A DNA stretch of 64,000 nucleotides from contig NZ_AXVR01000005.1 in assembly GCF_000484695.1 (NCBI RefSeq), positions 1 through 64,000 of the forward strand, in the 5' to 3' direction. Made by a program: the position numbers and the translations under genes. How positions within the stretch are numbered: position 1 is the stretch's first letter; each line of letters begins with the position of its first letter. Shown here in pieces: positions 36,204-44,413 of this stretch. The DNA comes from Salinispora cortesiana. Its GTDB lineage: Bacteria; Actinomycetota; Actinomycetes; Mycobacteriales; Micromonosporaceae. A model generated the notes under the pieces. That model worked only from the letters and a program-made list of their open reading frames with translations, was not told the DNA's origin and did no database searches.

Positions 36204-37126
36204 TGGGCCCGCTCCGCGCCGCTGTCGGCGACGACCCGGCCGTCGTCGGCCCCGTCGTAGTGCCGCAGGAACAGCTCCTCCAGGGTGGGCGGTGCACTCA
36301 CCAGCGCCCGGATCTCAAAGCGGATCAGGTGGGTGAGCAACGCGTCGAGGTGCTCCGGCTCGACCTCCAACCGGACCCGGCCGTCAACGGCCCGGACCTC
36401 GTGCACGCCGGGTAGCTCCGCGACGCCGGTCAACGGGCGCACCGTCTCGACGGTGACCGTGGTGCGGGCGAGGTGCCGCAGCTCACTCAGGGAGCCGGAC
36501 TCGACGGTACGGCCGGCGCGGATGATGCTGACCCGGTCGCAGAGCGCCTCCACCTCGGCGAGCACGTGACTGGAGAGCAGCACCGTGGCTCCGTTGCCGG
36601 TGAGCCGCCGGACCTCTTCCTGGAACACCGCCTCCATCAACGGGTCGAGCCCGGAGGTCGGCTCGTCGAGCACGTACAGCTCGACATCGGAGGCGAAGGC
36701 GGCGACGATCGCCACCTTCTGCCGGTTGCCCTTGGAGTAGGCCCGGCACTTCTTGGTCGGGTCGAGGTCGAATCGCTCCAGCAGCTCATCCCGACGGCGC
36801 TGGTCCAGGCCACCGCGCAGCGCCCCGAACAGGTCAATCGCCTCCCCGCCGGAGAGGTTGGGCCACAGGTTCACGTCGCCCGGCACGTAGGCGAGTCGGC
36901 GGTGCAGCGCCACCGCGTCGCGCCAGGGATCACCGTCGAGCAGCTGCACCTTGCCGGCGTCACCGCGCAACAGCCCGAGCAGGACGCGGATGGTGGTGGA
37001 CTTCCCGGAGCCGTTGGGCCCGAGGAAACCGTGCACCTCCCCCGCCTCCACCTGCAGATTGAGCCCGTCGAGCGCGCGGACCGCACCGAAGCTCTTCACC
37101 AGTCCGTCAATCGCGATAACGGGCAT
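36200..37126 (-). CDS. ABC transporter ATP-binding protein (DrrA-like)
   Basis: A 308-residue ATPase. Walker A is [14 protein letters not shown], the signature is the variant [16 protein letters not shown] found in this exporter group, and Walker B is [14 protein letters not shown], followed by a His-loop [11 protein letters not shown]-terminal domain of about 90 residues follows, as in DrrA proteins. ATG 37126 has AGGAGA five to six bases upstream; the frame extends to 37177 without homology. It is co-translated with the permease. Confidence 0.92.
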   Translation of the reverse strand: MPVIAIDGLVKSFGAVRALDGLNLQVEAGEVHGFLGPNGSGKSTTIRVLLGLLRGDAGKVQLLDGDPWRDAVALHRRLAYVPGDVNLWPNLSGGEAIDLFGALRGGLDQRRRDELLERFDLDPTKKCRAYSKGNRQKVAIVAAFASDVELYVLDEPTSGLDPLMEAVFQEEVRRLTGNGATVLLSSHVLAEVEALCDRVSIIRAGRTVESGSLSELRHLARTTVTVETVRPLTGVAELPGVHEVRAVDGRVRLEVEPEHLDALLTHLIRFEIRALVSAPPTLEELFLRHYDGADDGRVVADSGAERAQ

Positions 37127-37218
37127 GGCATCTCCTGTCGCCGTCAGTTCGCGCTGGTTACGCGTGTCCGGACCCACCCGGTGAACCGATCGCCACCAGC
37201 CTAGGGGTCCCGCGCCAC

Positions 37219-37247
37219 GCTATACCGATCTCGAATCCGGCTCTGAA
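37219..37247 (-). promoter_or_regulatory. Candidate promoter of the ABC exporter operon
   Basis: On the minus strand TTCAGA (opposite 37242-37247) and TATAGC (opposite 37219-37224) are spaced by exactly 17 bases, a fair sigma-70-like match, giving a leader of about 85 bases. The remainder of the 321-base divergent gap 37127-37447 is GC-rich and shows no other recognisable site beyond the ribosome site of the amidotransferase. Confidence 0.4.
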
Positions 37248-37447
37248 CTCGGTCCGGCCGGCGGCGGGCACCGGACCGGGTTTGAGTGACCCGATCACGG
37301 GTACCCGGCGCACCCGTCCGCGGGACGGGGGCCCGGGCCCATGCCCGGTGGCCAGATGAGACGGTGCGACGGGACGGTAGCCATGAATTCGACGCTCGGC
37401 CATCGGCCCGCCCGGACCGCCGGACAGCGGCCGGAGGGGCACTGAGC

Positions 37448-39229
37448 GTGTGCGGCATCAGCGGGGAAGCGCGTTTTGACGGATCGAGGCCGGACACCGA
37501 CGCGGTGATCCGGATGAGCCAGGCGATGGAGTCCCGCGGCCCGGACGACACCGGCCACTGGACGGACGGTTGGGTGGCCCTCGGGCACCGCCGGCTCACC
37601 ATCATCGACCTCTCCGACACCGGCGCGCAGCCGATGGTGCGCGAGGACCTCGGTTCCGCGCTGGTCTTCAACGGATGCATCTATAACTATCCGCAGTTGC
37701 GCGAGGAGCTCCGGGCCGCCGGGCACACCTTCCGCTCCACCAGCGACACCGAGGTCATCCTGGTGGCGTACGCCGAGTGGGGAGAGGCCTTCGTCGACCA
37801 CCTGGTCGGCATGTTCGCCATTGGGCTGTTCGACCGGACCCGCCAGCGGCTGGTGCTGGCCCGCGACCGGCTCGGCATCAAGCCGCTCTATCTGGCGGAG
37901 TCCCCCGGCCGCCTGCGCTTCGCCTCCACCCTGCCCGCGCTCCTGCACGCCGGCGACGTGGCCACCGACATCGACCCGGTGGCCCTGCACCACTACCTCT
38001 CCTGGCACTCGATTGTGCCGGCGCCGCGGACCGTGCTGCGCGGCGTCCGGAAGCTGCCCCCGGCGACGCTGCGGGTGGTCGAGGCGGACGGGCGCAGCCG
38101 CGACCACGTCTACTGGCAGCCGGAGTACGCCCGCGACCCCGCCCACGCCGGCCGGGATGCCCGGGACTGGCAGGCGGCGGTCGGTGACGCCCTGCGCGCG
38201 GCGGTTCGCCGCCGGCTGGTGGCGGACGTACCGGTCGGGGTGCTGCTCTCCGGTGGCCTGGACTCCAGTCTCATCGTGGCCCTGCTCGCCGAGGCGGGCC
38301 AACACCACCTGCAGACGTTCAGCATCGGGTTCGACAGCCGGGGCGACGAGGCCGGCGACGAATTCCACTACTCCGACCAGGTGGCCCGGGCCTTCGGCAC
38401 CGATCACCGCCGGATCCGGCTCGCCGACAACGACCTTCTGCCGGCGGTCCAGGCCACGGTCGCCGCGATGACCGAGCCGATGGGCAGCCACGACGTGGTG
38501 GCCTTCCACCTGCTCAGCGAACAGGTGGCCAAGCACGTCAAGGTGGCCCAGTCGGGGCAGGGCGCCGACGAGGTGTTCGCCGGGTACGGCTACCACCAGC
38601 CGCTCGCGACGGCGCCCCGGGACGGGGCGGCGGAGGTCTTCGCCGCATCGTTCTTCGACCGCGACCACGCCGAGCTGTCCCGGGTTGTCAGTCCGGCGTA
38701 CGCCCACGACCGAGATGCCAGCCGGGAGTTGCTCGTCGCCGAGTTGGCCGCGCCCGGCGCGGAGACCGCGCTGGACGCGGTGCTACGCCTGGATACCCAC
38801 CGGATGCTCCCCGATGACCCGGTCAAGCGGGTGGACAGCATGTCCATGGCGTGGGGGCTGGAGGTCCGCACCCCCTTCCTGGACCAGGACCTGGTCGCGC
38901 TCGCCGCGGCCTGTCCGCCGGAGCACAAGGTGGCGCAGGGTGGTAAGGGCGTGCTCAAGGAGATCGCCCGGGAGGTGCTGCCGGCCGAGGTGATCGACCG
39001 GCGGAAGGGGTACTTTCCGGTGCCGGCGCTGCGCAACGTCTCCGGGCGGGTGCGGGAGCTGGTGCTCGACGCGCTGCGGGCACCGGCCGCCCAGGAGCGG
39101 GGGCTGTTCCAGCCCGAGTACGTCAACGAACTGCTCGCCGACCCGGCGGCGACGCAGGCCGCGGCCGGCAGCAACAAGCTGTGGCAGCTCGGGCTGCTGG
39201 AGCTGTGGCTGCAGACGCACCAGCGGTAG
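37448..39229 (+). CDS. Asparagine-synthetase-family amidotransferase, probably N-acetylglutaminylglutamine amidotransferase type
   Basis: A 593-residue glutamine-dependent amidotransferase. The start is set at GTG 37448 because the class II glutaminase needs Cys at position 2 (CGISGEARFDG); GGAGGGG lies eight bases upstream. The glutaminase domain has RGPDDTGHW, ALGHRRLTIIDLS, FNGCIYNYPQLREEL and RDRLGIKPLY. The synthetase domain has the pyrophosphate loop LLSGGLDSSLIVALL near 268-274 and SGQGADEVFAGYG. The stretch HHYLSWHSIVPAPRTVLRGV resembles the amidotransferase of the dipeptide-osmolyte (NAGGN) system more than plain AsnB. The usual GNAT/ATP-grasp partner is not next to it, so the substrate is uncertain. 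Confidence 0.82.
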   Translation: MCGISGEARFDGSRPDTDAVIRMSQAMESRGPDDTGHWTDGWVALGHRRLTIIDLSDTGAQPMVREDLGSALVFNGCIYNYPQLREELRAAGHTFRSTSDTEVILVAYAEWGEAFVDHLVGMFAIGLFDRTRQRLVLARDRLGIKPLYLAESPGRLRFASTLPALLHAGDVATDIDPVALHHYLSWHSIVPAPRTVLRGVRKLPPATLRVVEADGRSRDHVYWQPEYARDPAHAGRDARDWQAAVGDALRAAVRRRLVADVPVGVLLSGGLDSSLIVALLAEAGQHHLQTFSIGFDSRGDEAGDEFHYSDQVARAFGTDHRRIRLADNDLLPAVQATVAAMTEPMGSHDVVAFHLLSEQVAKHVKVAQSGQGADEVFAGYGYHQPLATAPRDGAAEVFAASFFDRDHAELSRVVSPAYAHDRDASRELLVAELAAPGAETALDAVLRLDTHRMLPDDPVKRVDSMSMAWGLEVRTPFLDQDLVALAAACPPEHKVAQGGKGVLKEIAREVLPAEVIDRRKGYFPVPALRNVSGRVRELVLDALRAPAAQERGLFQPEYVNELLADPAATQAAAGSNKLWQLGLLELWLQTHQR

Positions 39230-39248
39230 GACGGGCGGCCGCACCAGC

Positions 39249-40385
39249 TCAGGCCGGGGCGGGGCGGGTCTCTGCGGCCAGGTGGGCCAGGACGGCGCGG
39301 ACGTCGCAGCCGGTCCGCTCCAGAATCCGACGCTGCCGTGCCGCGCCGGTACCCTCGTCCCGGAGCCGAGTCAGCTGGTCGAGCACGTACCCCCGATCGC
39401 CCTGGCGTTCCAGGGCGGGCGTGACGAGGGCGAACATCTCATCCACCAGGTCCCAGGCCGGCCGGGCGTGCCCGGTACGAAGATCGACAAGGTCACCGTC
39501 GAGCCCGTCGTGGGCGGCTCGCCAGTGGGCGGCGGAGACCAGGCAGCCACGGATCCGGGTCGCCCGGACCCCGTTCTGGGCATCCGCCGCGAGGGTCGCG
39601 ACGAGGGCTCGTACCAGCGCAGCCACCAGCACCGTGTCGTCCACGGTGAGGCAGACGTCGCCAACCCGAACCTCGACCGTGGGGTACGCGACGGAGGGCC
39701 GGACATACCAGTAGACCATCCCGGCGTCGAGCATGATCCCCGCCTTGATCAGGTCCGCCACCGTGGCGTCGTAGTCGGCGGCCGAGTCGAAGAACGGGGT
39801 GGGGCCGATGCTCGGCCAACGCTCCAGTTGCATCCCCCGCCAGCTCGCGTGCCCGGTGTCCTGGCCGTCGTGCAGCGGCGAGTTGACGGTGAGGGCCTGC
39901 ACAACCGGCAACCACGGGCGCAGGTGATTGCAGACCTGGACCGCCAGTTCCCGGTCGGGCAGGCCGACGTGCACGTGGCAGCCGCAGACCGCCGGATCGT
40001 GCGCGACCGGTCCGAACCGCCGGGACATCGCGTGGTAGCGGGGTTCGTCCGGTACGGTCCGGTGCGCCTCGTTCACCGGAGTCGCACCCACCGCGACGAG
40101 GCGGGCGCCGGCGTCCTCGGCCGCGTCAATGGCGGCGGTACGCAGCGCCACCAGGTGCCGCCGCAGCTCGGTCAGGTCGGAAACGACCGGCGTGACCATC
40201 TCGACCATGCTGTGTCGAAACTCCCGCCGGCTCTGCTCGTAGGCGGCGCCAGACAACCCGTCGAGTACCCGGGCGGCGATCGGCATGCTCTCCCCCGTAT
40301 CGGAGTCCAGCAGCAGAAACTCCTCCTCGACCCCGAGGGTGAGGTTGTCCAGGTCGGGACGGTCGGTGGCCGGACGGTACGTCAT
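39249..40385 (-). CDS. ybdK: YbdK-type carboxylate-amine ligase (glutamate-cysteine ligase 2 family)
   Basis: A 378-residue enzyme of the GCS2 family that joins a carboxylate to an amine with ATP; some members make gamma-glutamylcysteine weakly. Markers are LTLGVEEEFLLLDSDTGE (residues 15-32, metal-binding Glu), CGCHVHVGLPDREL, ASWRGMQLERWPSIGPTPFF and VRPSVAYPTVEVRVGDVCLTVDD. ATG 40385 has only a weak ribosome site. It converges on the amidotransferase with 19 bases between stops. Both act on amino-acid carboxylates, so a shared small-peptide pathway is possible but not shown. Confidence 0.88.
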   Translation of the reverse strand: MTYRPATDRPDLDNLTLGVEEEFLLLDSDTGESMPIAARVLDGLSGAAYEQSRREFRHSMVEMVTPVVSDLTELRRHLVALRTAAIDAAEDAGARLVAVGATPVNEAHRTVPDEPRYHAMSRRFGPVAHDPAVCGCHVHVGLPDRELAVQVCNHLRPWLPVVQALTVNSPLHDGQDTGHASWRGMQLERWPSIGPTPFFDSAADYDATVADLIKAGIMLDAGMVYWYVRPSVAYPTVEVRVGDVCLTVDDTVLVAALVRALVATLAADAQNGVRATRIRGCLVSAAHWRAAHDGLDGDLVDLRTGHARPAWDLVDEMFALVTPALERQGDRGYVLDQLTRLRDEGTGAARQRRILERTGCDVRAVLAHLAAETRPAPA

Positions 40386-40423
40386 GGCGATCGGCGTCCG
40401 TTCGTCGGGCGGCGCGCGAGACG

Positions 40424-40495
40424 CCGCGTTGCCGGGGTGCCGCGGTGACGGCTTCCCGGCCGCGTTGCCGGGGTGCCGCGGTGACGATTTCCCGG
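40424..40495. repeat. Two tandem 36-base repeats
   Basis: Copies at 40424-40459 and 40460-40495 match at 34 of 36 positions; each begins CCGCGTTGCCGGGGTGCC. They fill most of the 153-base gap between the ligase start and the Fur-family stop. There are no spacers, so this is a simple tandem duplication and not a CRISPR array. Confidence 0.9.
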
Positions 40496-40538
40496 CCGAC
40501 GGGGCGGGAAACGCCCCGGCTGGTGGCAGCCGGTCGGG

Positions 40539-40961
40539 TCAGGACGCGGCGCAGCCGGCGCAGTTGCCGAAGATCTCCAGGGTGTGCCCGACCTCGGTGA
40601 AGCCGTGCTCGGCCGCCACCTGGTCGGCCCAGCGTTCGACCGCCGGGCCGGCCACCTCCACGGTCCGTCCGCAGGACCGGCAGACTAGGTGATGGTGGTG
40701 ACGACTCTGGCTGCACTGGCGGAAGAGCTGTTCGCCGCCGGGCAACCGGGTGGAGTCGATCTCACCGGCGTCCACCAGAAGCTGGAGGGTCCGGTAGACG
40801 GTGGTCAGGCCCACCCGGGCGTCCCGATCGCAGAGCATCCGGTGCAGTTGCTGCGCCGTGTGGAACCCGTCAACCTCCCCGAGCAGCGCGAGCACCTCGC
40901 CCCGCTGCCGGGTGTTCCGCGTTGCGTTCGGAATCGTCCGCGGCACCGTACTCCCCACCAT
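40539..40961 (-). CDS. Fur-family metal-responsive regulator (Fur or Zur)
   Basis: A 140-residue dimeric repressor. The winged helix spans residues 15-75 (RQRGEVLALLGEVDGFHTAQ, then VGLTTVYRTLQLLVDAGEI). The metal-binding core is RHHHHLVCRSCGRTVEV (His cluster and first Cys pair), and a second Cys pair is in EIFGNCAGC, forming the structural zinc site. The length is standard. ATG 40961 is chosen because family homology begins right after it, although GGGAG abuts it without spacing; the frame continues open to 41333 without homology. Whether it senses zinc or iron cannot be told; no zinc transporter is adjacent and no Zur or Fur box was found. Confidence 0.85.
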   Translation of the reverse strand: MVGSTVPRTIPNATRNTRQRGEVLALLGEVDGFHTAQQLHRMLCDRDARVGLTTVYRTLQLLVDAGEIDSTRLPGGEQLFRQCSQSRHHHHLVCRSCGRTVEVAGPAVERWADQVAAEHGFTEVGHTLEIFGNCAGCAAS

Positions 40962-41219
40962 CTCCCGTGTGCTGACCGCCGAGGGCGGCTCCGGCGTACC
41001 CACATTATGCGCCGTCGGGTCGAACCCGCCCGCGGCGTACACCGCGGCACCGGCCGCCCCCGTCGCCGACGGGTCGACTGACCGTCGGGTCAAGTCAGCC
41101 ACGCCAGCGCCCGACCGGACCCAGACCTCGCGGTTACGAGGAAATTTGACTCCGATACCTTGCAATCGCCGGGGATGAGCGGGGCAACAGCTCTCGGATG
41201 CAGACGCTAGGGTGACCAG

Positions 41220-41645
41220 GTGACGAGGTTCCGGATCGGGGAAGCGGCCGAGCTGCTCGGGGTGAGTGCCGACACCGTCCGCCGCTGGATCGACGCCGGG
41301 CGGATTCGGGCAGAACGCGACGAGCACGGACACCGGGCCGTGGACGGGGTGGATCTGGCGGCGTTCGCCCGCGCGCAGGCGGCCGAGCGCGACGAGCGCT
41401 CCGACGCCTCGTCGGCCCGCAACCGACTACGCGGCATCGTCGTCGGCGTCGTCCGGGACACCGTGATGGCCCAGGTCGACATCCAGGCCGGCCCGTTCCG
41501 CATCGTCTCCCTGATGAGCCGGGAGGCCGTCGACGAATTGGAGCTACGGGTCGGCTCGCTGGCCGTCGCCGTGATCAAGTCGACGAACGTACTGGTCGAG
41601 CGAGCTACGCCGCCGGCCGGCACCCGGGGAAGGCCGGCGCCGTGA
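41220..41645 (+). CDS. HTH protein with C-terminal molybdate-binding Mop/TOBE domain
   Basis: A 141-residue protein that joins a MerR/excisionase-type DNA-binding helix-turn-helix (FRIGEAAELLGVSADTVRRW, residues 4-23) to a Mop domain (about 70-131: ARNRLRGIVVGVVRDTVMAQ to LAVAVIKSTNVLVE), the fold that binds molybdate or tungstate. It leads the molybdate transport genes and is coupled to modA by GTGA. It is most likely the molybdate-sensing regulator of this operon or a molybdenum storage protein; DNA binding is inferred from the HTH. GTG 41220 has a weak upstream GGTG. Confidence 0.85.
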   Translation: MTRFRIGEAAELLGVSADTVRRWIDAGRIRAERDEHGHRAVDGVDLAAFARAQAAERDERSDASSARNRLRGIVVGVVRDTVMAQVDIQAGPFRIVSLMSREAVDELELRVGSLAVAVIKSTNVLVERATPPAGTRGRPAP

Positions 41646-42418
41646 GGCCGCGCGCCTCGGTCGTGGCGGGTGCCGTCGCGCTGGTCCTGGCCGGCTGCGG
41701 CGCCCCGGGCGGCGAAGCTGCCGGCGGTGGGGTGGCCGGCACGGTGACCGTCTTCGCCGCCGCGTCACTCACCGCATCGTTCGACCGGATCGGGCGCGAC
41801 TTCGAGGCAGCCCATCCGGGCAGCACCGTCGTGTTCAACTTCGCCGGCAGCTCCGCGCTCGCCACCCAGATCACCGAAGGGGCCCCGGCGGATGTCTTCG
41901 CCTCCGCCGCCCCGCAGCACCTGGCCGCCGTCACCACCGCCGACGGCGTCAACGGCGCGGCCGGCACGCCGGCTGTCTTCGTCCGCAACCAGCTCGTCAT
42001 CGCGGTCGCCGCCGGCAACCCCGAGGGCGTACGGAGCCTGAGTGACCTGACCCGGCCTGGGCTGAAGGTGGCGCTCTGCGCCGAGCAGGTGCCGTGTGGG
42101 TCGGCGGCCCGCCGCGCGCTCGACGCCGCCGGAGTCACGCTGACCCCGGTCACCCTGGAGGCGGACGTGCGGGGGGCCCTGGCGAAGGTACGGCTGGGTG
42201 AGGTGGACGCCGCCCTCGTCTACCGCACCGACACGCGGGCCGCCGCGCCGGACGTGACGGCGGTGGAGTTCCCCGAGTCCGCCCAGGCCGTCAACGACTA
42301 CCCGATCGCCGTGTTGGCCGACGCGCCGAACCCGACCGCGGCTCACGCCTTCGTGGCCCACGTCCGGTCTGCCCAGTCCCAGGCGGTGCTCACCGAGGCC
42401 GGGTTTCAGGCGCCATGA
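41642..42418 (+). CDS. modA: Molybdate ABC transporter substrate-binding lipoprotein
   Basis: A 258-residue exported binding protein. The lipobox is LVLAGCG (Cys near residue 19), so it is anchored in the membrane. The mature part begins VTVFAAASLTASFDRIGRDF, the ModA start, with NFAGSSALATQITEGAPADVFASA carrying the oxyanion-binding Ser and the expected C-terminal pattern VNDYPIAVLADAPN. GTG 41642 and the stop both overlap neighbours, so it is translated with the regulator and the permease. Confidence 0.93.
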   Translation: MRPRASVVAGAVALVLAGCGAPGGEAAGGGVAGTVTVFAAASLTASFDRIGRDFEAAHPGSTVVFNFAGSSALATQITEGAPADVFASAAPQHLAAVTTADGVNGAAGTPAVFVRNQLVIAVAAGNPEGVRSLSDLTRPGLKVALCAEQVPCGSAARRALDAAGVTLTPVTLEADVRGALAKVRLGEVDAALVYRTDTRAAAPDVTAVEFPESAQAVNDYPIAVLADAPNPTAAHAFVAHVRSAQSQAVLTEAGFQAP

Positions 42419-43263
42419 CGCTCATCGAGCATCCGCTCCGCCGGCCGGCGGGTTCCCGCCGGCCGCGCGGTTCGCGGCGGCGGGGCGGTGGCGTTCCGGT
42501 CGCGTTGCTGCTGCCGGCGCTGCTCGGGCTGGCCTTCCTGACCCTGCCGCTGATCGGGCTGCTGGCCCGCACCCCGTGGAGCACGCTGCCGCAGCGGCTC
42601 ACCGAGCCAGGGGTGCTCGCCGCGCTACGGCTGTCGCTGCTCACCGCCACCCTGGCGACCCTGCTCTGCCTGCTGCTCGGGGTGCCGCTGGCGTGGCTGC
42701 TCGCCCGGTTGGAGTTCCCCGGCCGGCGGCTGGTGCGCGCCCTGGTCACCGTGCCCCTGGTACTCCCGCCGGTGGTGGGCGGGGTGGCCCTGCTACTGGT
42801 CTTCGGTCGGCGCGGGCTGATCGGCGGCTGGCTCGACCAGACCCTCGGGATCACGCTGCCGTTCACCACCACCGGCGTGGTGTTCGCCGAGGCGTTCGTG
42901 GCGATGCCGTTCCTGGTCATCGCCGTGGAGGGGGCGCTACGGGGTGCCGACCGCCGATACGAGGAGGCCGCGGCCACCCTCGGCGCCGGACGGTGGACCA
43001 CGTTCACGCACGTCACCGTGCCGCTGGTCGGCCCGGGCCTGGCCGCCGGCGCGGTGCTGTGCTGGGCCCGCGCGCTGGGCGAGTTCGGTGCCACGATCAC
43101 CTTCGCCGGCAACTATCCGGGCCGGACCCAGACCATGCCGCTCGCGGTCTACCTGGCGCTGGAGACCGATGTCGAGGCCGCGATCGTACTCAGCCTGATC
43201 CTGCTCGTCGTCTCGGTCGTGATCCTGGCGGGGTTGCGCGACCGGTGGATCAGCACACCGTGA
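42415..43263 (+). CDS. modB: Molybdate ABC transporter permease
   Basis: A 282-residue inner-membrane protein with about six helices after a basic N-terminal stretch. The ModB/CysT-type loop interacting with the ATPase is EEAAATLGAGRWTTFTHVTV, and FGATITFAGNYPGRTQTMPLAVYLALE near the end is characteristic of ModB. ATG 42415 overlaps the modA stop (ATGA); its stop overlaps modC (GTGA). Confidence 0.93.
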   Translation: MTLIEHPLRRPAGSRRPRGSRRRGGGVPVALLLPALLGLAFLTLPLIGLLARTPWSTLPQRLTEPGVLAALRLSLLTATLATLLCLLLGVPLAWLLARLEFPGRRLVRALVTVPLVLPPVVGGVALLLVFGRRGLIGGWLDQTLGITLPFTTTGVVFAEAFVAMPFLVIAVEGALRGADRRYEEAAATLGAGRWTTFTHVTVPLVGPGLAAGAVLCWARALGEFGATITFAGNYPGRTQTMPLAVYLALETDVEAAIVLSLILLVVSVVILAGLRDRWISTP

Positions 43264-44324
43264 CCGGGCACCTACTGGACGCACGCCTCGCCGTGGAGCG
43301 AGGCGACTTCCAGCTGGACGTACCGCTACGAGTCGCCGCCGGTGAGGTGGTGGCGCTGCTGGGTCCAAACGGCGCCGGCAAAACGACCGCCCTAAGGGCG
43401 CTTGCCGGCCTGCAGCCCCTGACCGCCGGCCACATCACGGTGGCGGGCAGCGACCTGGACCGGCCGGACCGGCGCAGGTTCGTCCCCGCCGAGCACCGTT
43501 CGGTCGGCGTGGTCTTCCAGGACTACCTGCTCTTCCCACACCTGAACGCGCTCGACAATGTGGCCTTCGGCCCGCGCCGGCACGGCGCCAACCGGCGGGC
43601 GGCCCGGCGGAGCGCCGGCGACTGGCTGGCCCGGGTGGGGCTGGTCGAGCACGCCCGCCGGCGACCCGGGCAGCTCTCCGGCGGGCAGGCGCAGCGGGTG
43701 GCGCTGGCTCGGGCGCTCGCGGTACGGCCGGCCGTGCTGCTGCTCGACGAGCCGCTGGCCGCCCTGGACGCCCGTACCCGCCTGGACACCCGCGCCGAGC
43801 TGCACCGGCACCTGGCCGCCCACCCCGGCGCCACCGTGCTGGTCACGCACGACCCCCTCGACGCTCTGGTGCTGGCCGACCGGCTGGTGATCGTGGAGGA
43901 GGGCCGGGTGGTCCAGGAGGGGGACGCGGCCACCGTCACCGCCCGGCCCCGTACCGACTACGTCGCCCAACTGGTCGGCCTGAACCTGCACCGGGGCCGA
44001 GCCGAGAACAACCACATTCGGATCGCCGACGAGCTCCTGCTCACCGTCCCGGAGCACCTCGATGGGGACGCGTTCGTCGCGTTCCGCCCCTCGGCGGTGG
44101 CGCTACACGACGACCAGCCCGCCGGTAGCCCACCCAACACCTGGCCGGCGACGGTCACCGGGGTACAGCGCCACGGTGACAACCTGCGGGTGCAGTTGGA
44201 CGGGCCGGTCCGAGTAGCGGCCGACGTACCACCCACGACCGCGGCGACCCTGCGCCTGATTCCAGGTCAACGGGTGTGGGCCGCGGTCGGGGTGACGGAG
44301 ACGCACGCCTACCCAGCGGGGTAG
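43260..44324 (+). CDS. modC: Molybdate ABC transporter ATP-binding protein
   Basis: A 354-residue ATPase. Walker A is LLGPNGAGKTTAL, the Q-loop FQDYLLFPHL, the signature QLSGGQAQRVALARAL, and Walker B LLLDEPLAALD. A C-terminal extension of about 120 residues contains a TOBE/Mop-like domain that may bind molybdate and inhibit transport. GTG 43260 overlaps the modB stop; the frame is open far upstream but only because it shadows modB. Confidence 0.93.
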   Translation: MTGHLLDARLAVERGDFQLDVPLRVAAGEVVALLGPNGAGKTTALRALAGLQPLTAGHITVAGSDLDRPDRRRFVPAEHRSVGVVFQDYLLFPHLNALDNVAFGPRRHGANRRAARRSAGDWLARVGLVEHARRRPGQLSGGQAQRVALARALAVRPAVLLLDEPLAALDARTRLDTRAELHRHLAAHPGATVLVTHDPLDALVLADRLVIVEEGRVVQEGDAATVTARPRTDYVAQLVGLNLHRGRAENNHIRIADELLLTVPEHLDGDAFVAFRPSAVALHDDQPAGSPPNTWPATVTGVQRHGDNLRVQLDGPVRVAADVPPTTAATLRLIPGQRVWAAVGVTETHAYPAG

Positions 44325-44356
44325 CGGGCGCGGCGATGCGGTCAACCTCTGGGCCG

Positions 44357-44403
44357 CCCGAGGCGCCGCCCCGTCCTCGCTCAGCCTGAGGGGGCGCCTC
44401 GGG
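44357..44403. terminator. Bidirectional terminator between modC and desD
   Basis: CCCGAGGCGCC (44357-44367) and GGCGCCTCGGG (44393-44403) form a perfect 11-base-pair stem in the 89-base gap between convergent operons. It could stop transcripts from both sides. No long T-run follows on either side. Confidence 0.7.
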
Positions 44404-44413
44404 TTCGGGCCCT

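Noticed and set aside
40424-40495. CRISPR-like repeat
   Set aside because: Only two directly adjacent copies without spacers, and no cas genes.
40962-41219. Zur or Fur box in front of the Fur-family gene
   Set aside because: No 7-1-7 palindrome or close match was found. A TTGACT-like hexamer near 41147 has no acceptable -10 partner.
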